Of a stretch of DNA of 64,000 nucleotides, positions 1 to 12,394 are shown in pieces. Position 1 is the first letter of the stretch. The number at the start of each line of letters is the position of its first letter. Made by a program: the position numbers and the translations under genes. The notes beneath the pieces were generated by a model. That model did no database searches. It saw only the letters and a list, made by a program, of their open reading frames with translations, and had not been told where the DNA came from. Source of the stretch: Lomentospora prolificans. Lineage: Eukaryota > Ascomycota > Sordariomycetes > Microascales > Microascaceae. Where the stretch lies: assembly GCA_029532625.1 (NCBI GenBank), contig JARFXM010000011.1, positions 3,919,501 to 3,983,500 on the forward strand, given 5' to 3'.

Positions 1-2758
1 ACCGCCACTGTAGCGGTCGTCATCATCATCGCGACGGCCGCCATAGCCACCATGGCGATTATCATCATCATCACGCCGGCTACTATAACCTCCTCGACGA
101 TTGTCATCGTCATCGTCGCGTCGGCTGCCATAACCTCCTCGGCGGTTGTCGTTGTCATTCCCTCCTGAAGAGAAGGATTGATAGTAGCTGCTAGACTGCG
201 ACTGTTGGTAGCCGCCGCCGCCGTCAAAACGTTGGCTTACATGGCTCTCGCTGAAGCCGCCGCCGCTGTCGTAGCGCTGAGTCGTCTCAGAACGGCCATA
301 GCCACCGCTGTTATCGTATCTCTGGGACGATTGGGACGCGACGTAGCTGCCATCATCATCTCGTCGGAAGCTCGACTGGTTCTGAGTATAGCCTTGGCTG
401 TCATCTTGACGGCTTGAAGTCGAGCCGCCTTCTCCACCTAGGCCAAGGAGCGAACCAGCGGCGCTCAGGATGCCGCCAATGCCGCTGTCCTCCTTCTTAG
501 ACTTGGGTGGCTCGTAACTAGGAATCTTGACGCCAGTCTGCTGCTGTACAATGTTGGAGAAGGCACCAGTAGCGCCGCTAAGGATGCTATCGGCCACCTT
601 GCCTGCAACCTTGTCCTCCCAGGTCTCGTCCTCGCCGAACTGCTTTCGCATCTTTAGCTTTCCGGCACAGCCATGGCCATGCCCTGTGTCTGTGACACCC
701 TCCTTATGGTTTTCGCCGTTGCGAATACCTTCGCTAGATAACTTTTGCCGGTACTCGTCTTGTCGGCGGCCCTGCTCGTCCCACCAGTCCTGGACACACT
801 TGAAGATGAGACGTCTGCCCTCAAGAGCACCGCCACGGGCCATGTCGCGCTGAGCAGGATGGTGAAGAACACCATTAACGATTTGATCAAGCAAACTATC
901 GACGTTTACACTCTCGTTGTCGATGGCCTCCATAATCTGTGGTACAACCCAGGTGACAACATAAGCAGCAGCCCGGCCCGCAACTTCGTTGAGAATCTAC
1001 AAGTCTAAGCGTTAGTTCATGCCTTTGAATCTGCCAAGGGAGTTTGAATAGTAGAAACGGAAAAAGGTCGGCGAACATTAGAAAAATGGTCCTTGGAAAG
1101 CATCGAGTGAGTGGGATCAGTAGAGCGCGAGTCGTGGAATACGACGTGCTGCTCCTTCTCGCTGCTTTCAATAATCTCCTCCGAACCAGTCTTGAGCTCA
1201 GCTCCAATCTGCCGGATGATGGGCAGAATAAAAGGTGCGATGATGGAAAATATGAACATCGAGAGCTGATCTTCCAACTGCTCCAGGATCTTGGGAAGAA
1301 CGGGAATCCTCTCCATAGCGTTGGAGATGTTCTTCATCAAGTCATCGTGCCATTCAAGAACAGGCATGATTTGTTGAAACATGTTCTGTACGTATACCGT
1401 GTATTCTTCGGGCTCCTTAGGAGATACAGTCATATTCTGCATCTGGGCGTTGGTAGCGTTCTGCTGAAGCTCATCAACCTTGTTGCTCTGATGCTGTCCG
1501 CCAAAGACGCCATCTGGAATCTTGTCAAGGAGCTCCCTCAAGAAGCTGGTGTCAGCCTTGGTGCTCTGCTGAAGGGTGCCCTCAAGCTCCTCGATCTCGT
1601 TCTGAGTAAGCTTGTCGGAAACTAAGCAACTGGTAAGCCACTTGATATGACCATTTCAATACAGAGGAAGGATACCTTCACCAGTCACGGAGTGAAGAAA
1701 GTCAACACCTCCAAATGTGCCGGTAACAATGGGCCAGACCCGGTTCCGGACGCCCGCGATGCTAACCTGGGTGTTCCGGCCAACGTGGGGGAAGACATCT
1801 CGCTCGCCGAGTTCGATGAGAGCTAGCTCAATGTAGTTGCTATGGGCGAAAAAGTCTAGAGGTGGGGCCCAAGGGTTAGCCTTCGTAGACAAATGCGATA
1901 CACCAGAGTCCTGACTTTGGGGGTTGGGGGGGAGTGGTGCAACGGACCCTCGAGGCAGTGGAGAGCAGTTCCCATCAGGCGAAGAGACTCGTTGCGCTCA
2001 TCCTTGTTTCCGCTGCGAGCGTAGCTCCTTCCAAGGTCAATGCAGCGAGAGAGAAGGTTCTTAACAAGGCCTGCCGAGGTCTGGATTCCGGCGCGCTCAT
2101 TGGCAATGTAGTTCTTCATGCCGGTCTCAGGATCGATGGCGAGCTCGACCTCCTCGTTAACCGGCCCACGAAGGGCTCTGTGGTAATGGCGAGCATCCAC
2201 ATTATCAGCGTAGTTCTTGGGGTTGTCAATGTGCTCCTCGGGGCGATAGCAGCCGAGACGCTCGGCAGTAACTTCGAACTCCTTGGACCCAAATCCGAAG
2301 GTCATGAAGCCGAGGACGCATAGGAGGAGACGGATCGCTTCGGCGGAAACGGACTTGACTGTACCGACGTCGATAGCTTGAGAGTAATCTCTCAGCCAGT
2401 TACCGAAGTAGACTCGAGAGACATTGTGCTTAGAGAATTTCTTGCCACCAAAGGCTCTCGCCATGGCCAGTTTCAAGAGAGCATCCTCAATATCTCCATG
2501 GCGCCCTAGATGAAGGTGATAGATCAGTAAGTCGCCGCGACGAGCATGGCTGAGTGTATGCTAGAGAAGGAAGTATAGGACGGGAATGATGATAAGGATT
2601 AGGGGGGCAAGGGGAACGAGAATGTGCTACTCACAGTTCTGACCCTCGACCTTGGAGATGCTCGCGATGTTACCAGCACCGAAAGCAGCAGCGGGGCGAG
2701 TGAACCAGAGGAGGCCGATGACGACCACCAAAAAGGTAAAGGATTTGCTCTCAAACAT
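1..2758 (-). CDS. het-C: HET-C heterokaryon incompatibility protein (3' end beyond window)
   Basis: Five exons are visible: 2758-2635, 2505-1948, 1855-1676, 1621-1077 and 996-1, giving 801 codons in frame; the rest of the C-terminus lies left of the window. All junctions keep frame, though the donor at 1076 (GTTCGC) is weak. Residues 1-26 form a signal peptide (hydrophobic VVVIGLLWF, then RPAAAFG). The body carries HET-C family features such as NWLRDYSQAIDVG, an HCLEDF-AHSNY segment and several amphipathic stretches. The last visible 150 or so residues are a glycine-rich tail with repeated RRDDDDN-RGGY units. In Neurospora, het-c alleles control vegetative incompatibility: hyphae fused from strains with unlike alleles die, and the alleles show trans-species polymorphism. 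The family assignment is firm. Whether this copy is an active incompatibility allele cannot be read from one sequence. Confidence 0.93.
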
Positions 2759-5700
2759 TCTTCTCAGACCCAGTAGCGGATATTTGACTGAGGATATGTA
2801 TGGGTGCGATATTGATACTTTTGTTCGGATGTATCAGGCTGGATGGGCTTAAACACGAAGCTTAGTTCGTGGGAGAACCGTGAAATAAGAAGGATGACTT
2901 CTATGATATCTGTGCAATGAAGGAAGATGTCGTGATCGAACCCGACATTAAAATCGAGGAAGAGAGCGGGAGGGAGCCAATCTTTCGAAGAAGAGGGGGC
3001 TTGTAGTACAAATACTAGTGTTGCTGGAAGCTTTCAGGAGATTTGATGAGGGGCATAAGGCGGGGTTGGTTTTGGTGTCGATTGCGGAGAGTGTGGGAAG
3101 GGCTGGTACACAGGGAAGCTGGAGTGTGTCGAGGGGTCGGAGCTTCGCCAATTGACTCTAGTTTTGGTTCAGTCGATACGAAGAGAGTGTACCGATTGTC
3201 AAGGGGGGGTGCCATGCTGATCTCGCACCCGGAACCGGGCATCGAGGTTGGGTACCCGTCCTATCGCCAAATAGATCAATATCAATTCAACGTTGGCGGC
3301 TAGCCGTGAGTGCTCTTTCCCTCATCGCTGGCCCGACTTAGCCAGCTGTGAAGCTATCTCTACGTGACGTACGACTTAAGCCCCGTCCAGCATCGGGAAT
3401 AAGGGTGGCACCCACGCATGCATGAAGGGGGCTGTATTTTCGCGATATTGTGATACCTCTAGCATTCGCTGGTAGAAGCGTCGGCCGAGAAGGAAGGCCT
3501 GATCCCCAGCCATGGTGTCAGATCGAGAAGCCAGCGGGTGCTTCGAATAGCGCAGTGATAATGATTCAGCACCCTGGAGGTGGGGTGGAGCGAGGAACGA
3601 TGATGCAGCACGAGGTTAATTCGTTGTTTCTCGGACCCCCTTGCTCTGGCGCCCGTGTTAGCCAAGTTTCATGCTTTCGCGAGGGGGCGACGCGATTTGC
3701 TTGAAAGCTTCGGCTGGCGGGGTAATCTCGAGGTACACCCAGGTACTGGCTTGCCGATGCTCAGGTATTGGTATTGACGATTACCTACAGGGCGACGGGA
3801 CTGCAACTCTTTGCTCCAGCTGTTGGAAAGGATCCTCACTCGAATTAATCTCTTCCAGCTGGCTAACTCAGGCGGGTAGTGCTCGTTGTACTGGACGTGC
3901 GGAACAATAAGCTCTTTATAATACAATGGAAATCACCGGATCGTGAGAAGTCAAGACGATATCTGCTCCAATTTTCCATTTTCCACCCCTTTTGGGCCAA
4001 ACGGCCTTGCCGGGTCGACGGGTCATGTCATATTGGAGTTAAGGCTATCCTTCGGGAGGGGTGTATTTCCTCATGTGCGGCCCAGATTGATGCATGTGCG
4101 GCTACTACCTACCTACCAGTACACGGACATCAAGATTTTTGACCAGGGGACAGAGGCGGAGGCAAGAGATTCAGGATCAAAATGGTCGCACAAATCGTAG
4201 AGCACCGTGCAGTGTTTGGTTCAACGCACTGATTCACTGTATTGGCGCGTCCCGAGCCTGGTCCATCCACGCCAGCACGGGGCCTGGTTCCAGCGCTGCA
4301 TTGTGTTGCTAGCCAGCCCGCGTTCGCGCTGGAGCTGGCGACATCTCGACTCGGCCGCGTAACAAGCTCGTGGAGCTCCCGAAAGCTTCAACCCGACGGC
4401 CTCGCTCAGCTCAGCGCCTTTGTCCCGCCGTACGAAATTGAAGCACGAACAATAAGTCGTATATATTATATATATATATATGCGCATGTCGACATTGCCC
4501 GTAACGATTAAAGGCTTCCGGGCCATTTTTCAGGCAGCGAACATATCACGCCGAAAGCACTCATTTTGAACTATTTTGGAAGTGGGGTTATCAGGTTATA
4601 CGTAAGAGTGTCGCAAAATTCGAGGACAGCGATTTCTGAGAGGAGCGGATTCACGGGGTTGTCGCACTTAAAATGATTCTCCAGACCTTCTCCGTGGCGG
4701 AGTAGCTTATTTTCATGATAGCACTGCCTGTAGCGCGAAGTCAATGTGAATACCTCGATCCAAGGCGGCCTGCTTCCATCAAAGACAAGGTAATTTTCGA
4801 TGCCTGCCCGCTGTCACAGTGTCGAGTCGACTGGGTTTCTTCCCACGGGGGAGACACTGACTGCGGCCCAGCCGCTCAGACCCTGAGCTAACTTCATGGT
4901 TTCAGTGTTAGCAGTGTGCGATATCTTCATTCCGACCGAGGACTCGACGGGAGCTTTGTCAGAGAATTTATCGCGGCGGTCGTGACATACATGAGCTTCC
5001 ACCATGGACTCTTCGTGTCCGTCGCAAAAGTACTGCTGCTAAAGATAAGTTGACCTCGGAGGGAGCGTGGATAACATGACAGAACTCCCTTTCCGAGATG
5101 AGGGGAACACTAGCCGGGGCACAAAGCTAGGGTTCGTGGATGGTGTGAACCTCAAGGTGTTGATGCTTACAAGGTCGGTGCAAGCGGGGGGCCGGCCTGA
5201 CGATTCCTGGGGAGGTCTCATGGTCTTGAATTCTGTCGTTGGAGAAGAATGCGCGACGCGCTAGTTTTACTGATTTGCACGAAAGAGATATCCACGAAAG
5301 CAACAGTTGCACTGTCCGACTGTACCAACTAGTTGTTGGGTCCTCTGTTTGGGCACTCTCTGCCCTCGAGACGAAAAAAAGAGCCCCCGACCGCTACGAG
5401 CACTGGGTGGTTAGGCGGGAATGGAGGGCGGAGCAGCTGTCCTGCAACGTATTAAACCAACAATCCCAAAGCCGAGGAAAGTCGTCAGCAGAACCAGTCG
5501 ATTTGAGCCGACTGCGCCGGTTACCCCGGTCAAGAAGTGAACCGGAGCCTCAGTGCCAGGTTAAGCCTCATCTTCGTCGACGAGGCTCGTAGAGTAACTT
5601 AAATGCTTCAACTACGCTTGGGGTGAGTCATGCAATTTGATTTGATTTGACTACTTTTGTATCTCTGAATGTGCCAACCTCACTCCTCCAGTCGAGAATA

Positions 5701-7846
5701 TCATGGAGACGAAGAGATAAGCGAGGTGAAGATGCTTGGAGCGTAGCACAGTGAACCGCCCGTCGTGCTTCTGACTGAACTACGCAGGCAGTGGTCGATC
5801 ATTGATGCTGGCGGAACGGAAAGGCCAGCGTGCTCCCCAGCGGGGAACGCTGGACAAAATTTTTTGCGGGTTGCGACTTCCGTCCATTATCCCACGAACC
5901 TCTGGCTGTGCATGGTGGGCCAAGACCTAGAGTCCTGACACCAGGCCAGCCATTGTTGTCTCAGTGTCGGCCAGCCAGCCAGAGCCTGACAGCCTGTGAC
6001 AGGGAAAGTTCGGAAGCGGTGCCGGGTTGAAGAACTTTTGGCAAATACTCAGAAGCGTTCTGAAATTTACACGCGAAGCTTTCAGTCCAGTGCCGCTGTT
6101 TTGGGGCGGTTGCAGTGGAGGGCGATAGATCAGCAGGACAACCTCGAACTTATACCGTCCCATTGGTGGGAGGCCTGCATCACCCTAAAAAAATGGGAAA
6201 CACGAAAATTTTCGCCGCCCGTCACTAACCCCGCCTGACAGACGGGGAATATAGCGTCAGGTACAGAGCTTGCTGCGAAATTTAGTATCGCGATAGCATT
6301 CACGCCTCAGACGATTTAGTGTAAACAGGGCCAACAACGTCCCTGAAGCGCTCCGAAGCTTCCACTTTAAGAGGGGAAGGGCGGTGCAAGTGCACCGTTC
6401 GAAAAATGAAACATAATATAACGAGAGATATATAATTATGATAATGATTTTGCCTTATTCAAGTTTCTTACTCTGGTAGTCATGTACAAGCAGAATACAT
6501 TGTGTAATTAGGTCACCTCTCTGACGTGGGAGATGGCTGGCTATCCATCATGGTTGTTGGTTGCGGCGAGCCCAATGTGTTTTTGTCTTCTTGCTCGGCT
6601 ATTAATTTGCTCTGCCACAGGGTTGATCTCCGTTGTCGGTTAGTGTAGGGTAATTGAGGCCACCTGCAGGTGGTAGGCTCCTTCGACTTTCATAATAGCT
6701 GGCATGTTGGAATTACGGGCGCCAAAAAAACCTGACGTTTTTCGAGTTGTGCCAGCCAGCCGTATCAGGACAGCTCAGATGTAAGATAGCCTCCGGTGGT
6801 AATTGGCGAACAGGGTTGCGTGGGCGCGTAGAAATCTAGGTGCATATTCTGGGCGGGCTCCCGGAGCCTGTTCTGCTCGGGGATGGGTGCGCCAGGTCAT
6901 TGCAGAGTTGGAAGTGCTGAGGTTGTGGCAACATTTCGCTGGTCCTCTGTCGATGCGCGGTGGCCGTCGGGGATCTTCGTCATGAGCTAGAACAATTCGG
7001 TGGTCGCCCTGTGAAGCCGCCAGTGAGATGTTCCTGTTGGACCGCCTCCCGCCGTCGATTGATGGGTGAGGCCTAGTGAGAGGACAGGTCGCCTCAGAAT
7101 CGAGGGTTTTGGGGGTCCCTAAGGATCCTGGAACATGGTGGCAGATTGATTGATCTATTGTCAGGCCACTGAGGGGGTCTCTGGGGAGACACAGCCCTGG
7201 CGCATGAAACTGCAGGTGCTACTCCTAGGGAGCACTCAATCCGTAATTGACCCATGGATTGAGAGCCGCCTGGAGACCGGGTCTTTTTCTTCCCTCTTCT
7301 GGGCAGGTGCTTCTGTGTTCGGCCGATTACGGTATTACGAAGGGCTGGTCAGGCTGCTGGGCTGGGGAAACCGCCAGGTACTTTATCCAGTGATTGTGAA
7401 TCTGCTCGCTGGCGCAATCCACCATACAATAGGGTGCTGGTCCCCTCCCCTCTAGGTATCCTCCCAAACACCCCTCTCGCCCGCTGACCTCTCTGGCGTT
7501 TGGGCACCCGAGTCAATTATTTTCTACTGATCGCGTCAAGGCCTCGCTGACACATAAACCCCCCAGCCCCCGATTTTTTTTCCCTTTCCTTTTCCCACAC
7601 AACTTCTTTTTGCGCCCAGCGCTGATTCTCCCCTCCCAGGTTGCCACCCCCAGAAAAACTAAAACTTCAGCACCTCCCACACCCCAAAAATCCCCAAAAC
7701 CCCCTCTTCCTCCTCTCCAAATCACCACATTTTCTGGCGCACCATCATCCGCTATCGCGACAGCACCAAGGAGCAACAATAGAATCATCGCCAATACCAA
7801 CCATAGCGAAACATCACTAAAACCTCAATTACAACCCGCCAAAACC
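2759..7846. other. Gene-free interval, about 5.1 kb
   Basis: No open frame here has coding-like codon use, a family motif or believable splice structure on either strand. It holds the het-C promoter, a TA microsatellite at 4460-4481, a CCAGC-type repeat at 5970-5982, another at 6751-6760, and the pyrimidine-rich leader of the HMG-box gene (7500-7846). No tRNA, rRNA or transposon terminal structure was recognised. Confidence 0.6.
4460..4481. repeat. TA dinucleotide microsatellite
   Basis: A 22-base run made almost only of alternating T and A, with one interruption, in the gene-free interval upstream of het-C. Confidence 0.9.
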
Positions 7847-9458
7847 ATGCCTCGCCCACCCAAGGCCAACAAGGACAAGGTTGCCGTTCCTCTTCCCGTC
7901 ATGCCCGCTCCCCGAGCAGTTGAAGTCGAGAATTTCATTCGTGTCCGCGACTCGGTAAGTCATTGTTTTCATTCATGTTCCCCTTCATCGCTCTATTTCG
8001 CAACGCATCCATGGCATGCAGCCTGCGAATTACACCTTACCAGCCGCCTTCGCGCCGCTCGCAAGCCCTCGCGCTAGTTTCAAGTGAATGGCCGAGCAGG
8101 CAAAGACGCAGTCGCGTCTCTGGCAGGAGAGCCCTTCACCTCTGTGCGAGGGTCTCAACTCCAGCAGCGCCTTGCGCTGTGCCCCGCCCTTGGGCATGGC
8201 GTCGCATGGCATCGCAAGCGCAAAGATAAGACTCCATGCGCGAGACATCAGAGACCCGCGCAGCCACGAGGACTTCCCCTCGCCCAGAATGTGGGATTGT
8301 TGGCTATGCGCGCCGCACAATGAGCTGCGCCTCTTATCCTGGGCATTTGTCGCACGCTTCCACTGCCAAATTTCAGCGCAACACCCCAACACTTACTGAA
8401 GTGGGTGCGCATGCCTCGGGTCACGACGCGTCCCCCCAGCTTCATTGTTTACAATAAGCCAAATTCAGACAGCTTCCCCAATGTCCCCCTCCCCCACTTC
8501 GTGGATGTAGCTCTGAGCTCCACCAGTTCAACCCTGCACGTCGCGAGAGGAAAAAAAATTCCTTGGCGCGTTTTTGTCTATTGATAAATGGAAATGATGA
8601 AATTACGGGCCAAAGTGCTAACAATTGTAATAGACACTTGGTCGCCTTAAGACCATCCAGCAATTGATAAAGTCCTTTGCTGATGATTATTTGCGCCAAA
8701 CCAACCTCTTGCTCGGGCTTCCCACCACGGCCGAGGATCTCAGCTACCATGAGCCTCTTGTTAACCTGGAGGCTTCCCTCGCCGCTCTCGGCAGCATTCC
8801 TGCTCCTCAGCCTGTCGCACCTCCCCAGGAGGAGCAGAAGAAGGAACGCAAGAAGCGTACCCTTGACCCCAACGCTCCCAAGCGTCCTTTGACCCCCTAC
8901 TTCCTCTACATGCAGACCGCCCGCCCCATCATTGCTGCTGATCTTGGTAGCGGTGCTCCCAAGCGTGCTGTCCAAGAAGAAGGTCAGCGCCGCTGGGCCA
9001 CCATGGGTGCCAGCGAGAAGCAGGGCTGGAACCAGGCCTACCAGTACAACCTTCGCCTTTACAACGCTCGTGTCCATTCTTACAAGAGCGGAAACGCCGA
9101 GGCCAAGAACATGGATGACACCGAGGCCTTGAAGTACGCCGATGAGTTCAACATCCCCATTCCTAGCAACGATGATCAGGCTGGCAACGAGCAAGACGCC
9201 ATTGCCGAGCAGCTCAAGGGCACCAGCGCCGATGCTCACGGTGAGGTCGATGACGGCCCCCCTACCGCCAAATCCGCCAAGAAGGCTGGCCCTGGCCGTA
9301 AGAGGAAGACGGCCGATGCTCCTGAGGAGGCTGATGCCACTCCCCGAGCCCCCGCCACCCCCGCAAGCCCTGCCCAGAAGAGGAGGAGGACCTCTAGCAA
9401 GCCTACTGAGGAGGAGCCCAAGAAGTCGGGACGCAAGAAGGCTGGCAAGAACGCCTAA
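7847..9458 (+). CDS. HMG-box chromatin protein
   Basis: Two exons, 7847-7954 and 8634-9458, give about 310 residues. The junction is phase 0 (donor GTAAGT, branch GTGCTAAC, acceptor AATAG) and joins RVRDS to TLGRLK. The N-terminal 90 residues look helical (VENFIRVRDS, then KTIQQLIKSFADDYL). A single HMG box follows at roughly 112-185, opening with LDPNAPKRPLTPYFLYM and keeping the RRWATMG turn. The last 90 residues are a basic, proline-rich tail with several KR clusters (KKAGPGRKRK, KRRRTS, GRKKAGKN) that look like nuclear localisation and DNA-contact segments. It probably bends DNA as an architectural chromatin factor of the Hmo1/fungal HMG type; exact orthology was not established. Odd feature: the 679-base intron is about ten times the usual length in this window. 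Confidence 0.9.
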
Positions 9459-12394
9459 GTAACTGACCGTCCCATATTTCGACACTATATATATCGATAC
9501 AAAGGACTTCAGTTTCTAGAGGTTCATTGGCAAGGCTATTAATGCGTACGGTTGGAAGGGAGAATAGGTTTTATGGGTCGGGTTCGCACGGAAGATACCA
9601 CATTTTTGCTTGCACTTTCGCGTCTTGAGTTTCTACAAACATGCCCTTGTTGCCTTGCGAATTGTGGCCTACCGACCGCTCTTGCGTGCGTTCGCTTTAA
9701 AGTGTGTCTTCTGGTCGCATTGCAACCGCGGCTAGATAGACCCTGGCGGCTTTCTCTGTATGAGTTTCTATCACGATGGGTTGGAAGCGGGGAGACACGG
9801 GAAGGGGGCGTTTGGTTCTATTCAAAAAGGCTGGGCAAGGCTTTTGAGAGGATGATACGAACAAGGAGCCTTCGCTTGGTCGGTTTGAATTTCTCGTCGC
9901 CTCTAGGGATCAGTGAAGGGTGGAAATGGGAGGCTGGGCTGAAATTTTTTTAAGCAGCTGTTTCGTGTACGTATTCGCAACCTGGGATTTGCGCGTTTTG
10001 TTTCTCTATTCTTGTAGTTTTCCTAATGAAAAGACATAACGATTTTGTGGGAACTCATCTGTTGACTCTTGGCTGATGTTGTCTTTCGTGTGTTGGACAT
10101 TAATGTCCATGAAAGTCTCGTGAATAATAGTGGGTGTCAATGGCACCCCTATCGCCTGAAGATCGCGGACTCAGGGGCGGGAAACACCAGGTGTTGCTGG
10201 TGCAGGTGAGAACCGGAAGATTAGGCATGGGGCTAAAAATGTCTCCAGTTGCATCCCAAACTGGACGTGCCCGTTGACACGCCAGCTAGTTCTCAGTGGC
10301 CTTTTCCAGGTAGTGTTCGAAGGCAGCAAGACTCTGACAACAAGAACGACCTTTAATGGTTCACTCTCTACTAGTCCCCTGTGTTACCAAGAACCCAAGA
10401 TATTCTTATCCCTGATAAAGATGTGGCGGAATAGAGAGTCATCGATTGAACCAGGACTCGGGACATCGTTTGCGCGAAGGAATGGCGGTGAGCCTGGTGA
10501 TTAAGACCATATTCGTGTATTGAGGCCCAACTCTCGATATAGTTCCAGCCAGTGATGATGCGGGCAACGCTGCTCCGGGTTGGTCTAGCCAGGCCTGGCG
10601 GGCCTTGCACATAGGGAATGGCTTAGTAACTGGACGGGCCGACCCATGGGCCAGCAGTATCCGAGGTGGATCAATAGAGGAAGAACTCCCGCTCTGCTGG
10701 TGGCTACTAGGCCTCCCACAGCGGCAGAGACTATCAACGTGGAGTGGGAAGAGCTATCTCTATATCTCTAGGGCGTATCAAGCTTGCGGATAAGGGCTTG
10801 AGACTGGATCTTTCTCGGACTCGGCGTGAAAGCAGAATAGCGCGCCAGGATAACGAGAACTTGGGAAGCCCTTCATAGGAACAAGACTGAATTTAGCAAA
10901 CGAACAGCTTAGGGCCAGTATTCCCTTAAATATATTCTTACGTCTACCATCACCTATCGATCCGTCTCCTTAATGGATTCACCATCATGAGTGTGCTCGC
11001 CGGTCGTCGCTGAGGGGACAACATGCCCTTGCAGAGTTCTAGAAACACCACATCCTTGTGTGACCAGAAAAATGAGTCTAAGCTTGTCTCGGTATTCTAG
11101 TGTGCCTAGGGCATCAGTCTCCAGGCGGAGGTGTATTGGGAACCAGGGAGTTGGGATGGTTCAACCGTCTTATTCCCCACGTGGATGATGCCGTGCCCGG
11201 GATGCACCGTGGTGGGTTCCTGCCGCCAACGGGTGGGAAAGTGTACACCAATATGAGCTCCAGCGGCGAGATAGAGTACGTACAAGTGAATAGCTTGGGC
11301 ACGATCTAGACGTTAATTTCCTCCGTCGGTTGATTCATTTAGTATTGCCCATTTGGCACGTTCATTCGAGGGACTGGTCTAGGCCCGCCTGCCTCGGTAG
11401 AGCATGGGAGACTGGGAGGGAAATCAACAGGCTCGGGAAGCCAGCAAAATAGATTGTGTTTTGGCGGAACCTAAATTGGTGAGAGAGACGGGTTGTCTGT
11501 AGCGAGTATTCAAGCCCCAAAACCCCCTCCGTGAACCCCTCGTCTGAGCCACCTGGCCATGGCGGGCATGATGGAAGAGCACCCCCCGGCTTCTTAAGGG
11601 TTGATGTTGCACGCGGCGGAATAACAATTAGGTCACTACAGGGCGGCTGCCTATGACGAAGCATGGGTCCAGAGCCAATCAACGCGCCACTAACAAGGTC
11701 ACACCGACAGTACAATGGTACATGTCTATCAGTGGCAACCTCCCCAAAAAAACGAAAGAGCAGGAGCTAATACCAGCAGCGTCTGGTTTTGGGTGGAAGC
11801 GATATTATGGTGGAGAGGGTCTTAGGAAAAGCGCGGGACCTGCTTGCTGACCACTAAACCGGAACAAGCCCACCACAACCGTTCGAGTAAACATCACCGG
11901 CAGCTCTCCTTGACCCTCTCCTCCAGCTCCCCACCATCATTCCTCAAAGGCGACCCCTGCGCATTCGCATCGTCCGTAATTAGGCAAACGCGCACAACAA
12001 GCGCCTTCCTTTGTTCGTCTTATGACTCATGTGCGCCTCGTCTGCGCCGATCCAGAACCGTATCCTGTGAACATATAAAGACCTGAGATTGCCCAAAGTC
12101 GCCACTTTGTCGTCGCGTTTGCCACTGCCCGCGAGCGCGACCCTTGCACTCGTGCCTGGAACTCGCCGCCGTCGGTCCCTCTTATTAGGCAGCGCCACGT
12201 GCAAGCTGAAGAAAGGTTCCAACCTCAGGACGCGCTTTCGATATAACCTCGCGCCAAGTTCTCGGCCGAGCCGCGTTCTATTATAGTTTGAGACCCAACG
12301 CAGCCTTGTTTGGAGCGCTCATCTATGCGGTATCTCTCCCCGCCTGAGTTGTTCCATCCGCATGACATAGGCGTTGCGCCTATCAAAAGTCAAC
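9459..12394. other. Gene-free interval, about 2.9 kb
   Basis: Nothing with coding character was found. The longest open frame (9552-9953, +) has no ATG-supported family resemblance and mixed codon use. The interval holds the 3' flank of the HMG gene and the upstream region of the gene at 12395, including a pyrimidine-rich stretch near 11880-11960. Confidence 0.6.

Noticed and set aside
7610..8077. 155-codon frame over the HMG gene start
   Set aside because: Reads through the leader, exon 1 and intron donor; its second half is intron sequence.
8442..9485. 347-codon frame antisense to the HMG-box gene
   Set aside because: It mirrors the real gene in a frame left open by its codon bias, starts inside flanking sequence and has low-complexity Gly/Leu/Ser composition.
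9552..9953. 133-codon frame 3' of the HMG gene
   Set aside because: No family resemblance, no coding periodicity; lies in the likely 3' untranslated region.
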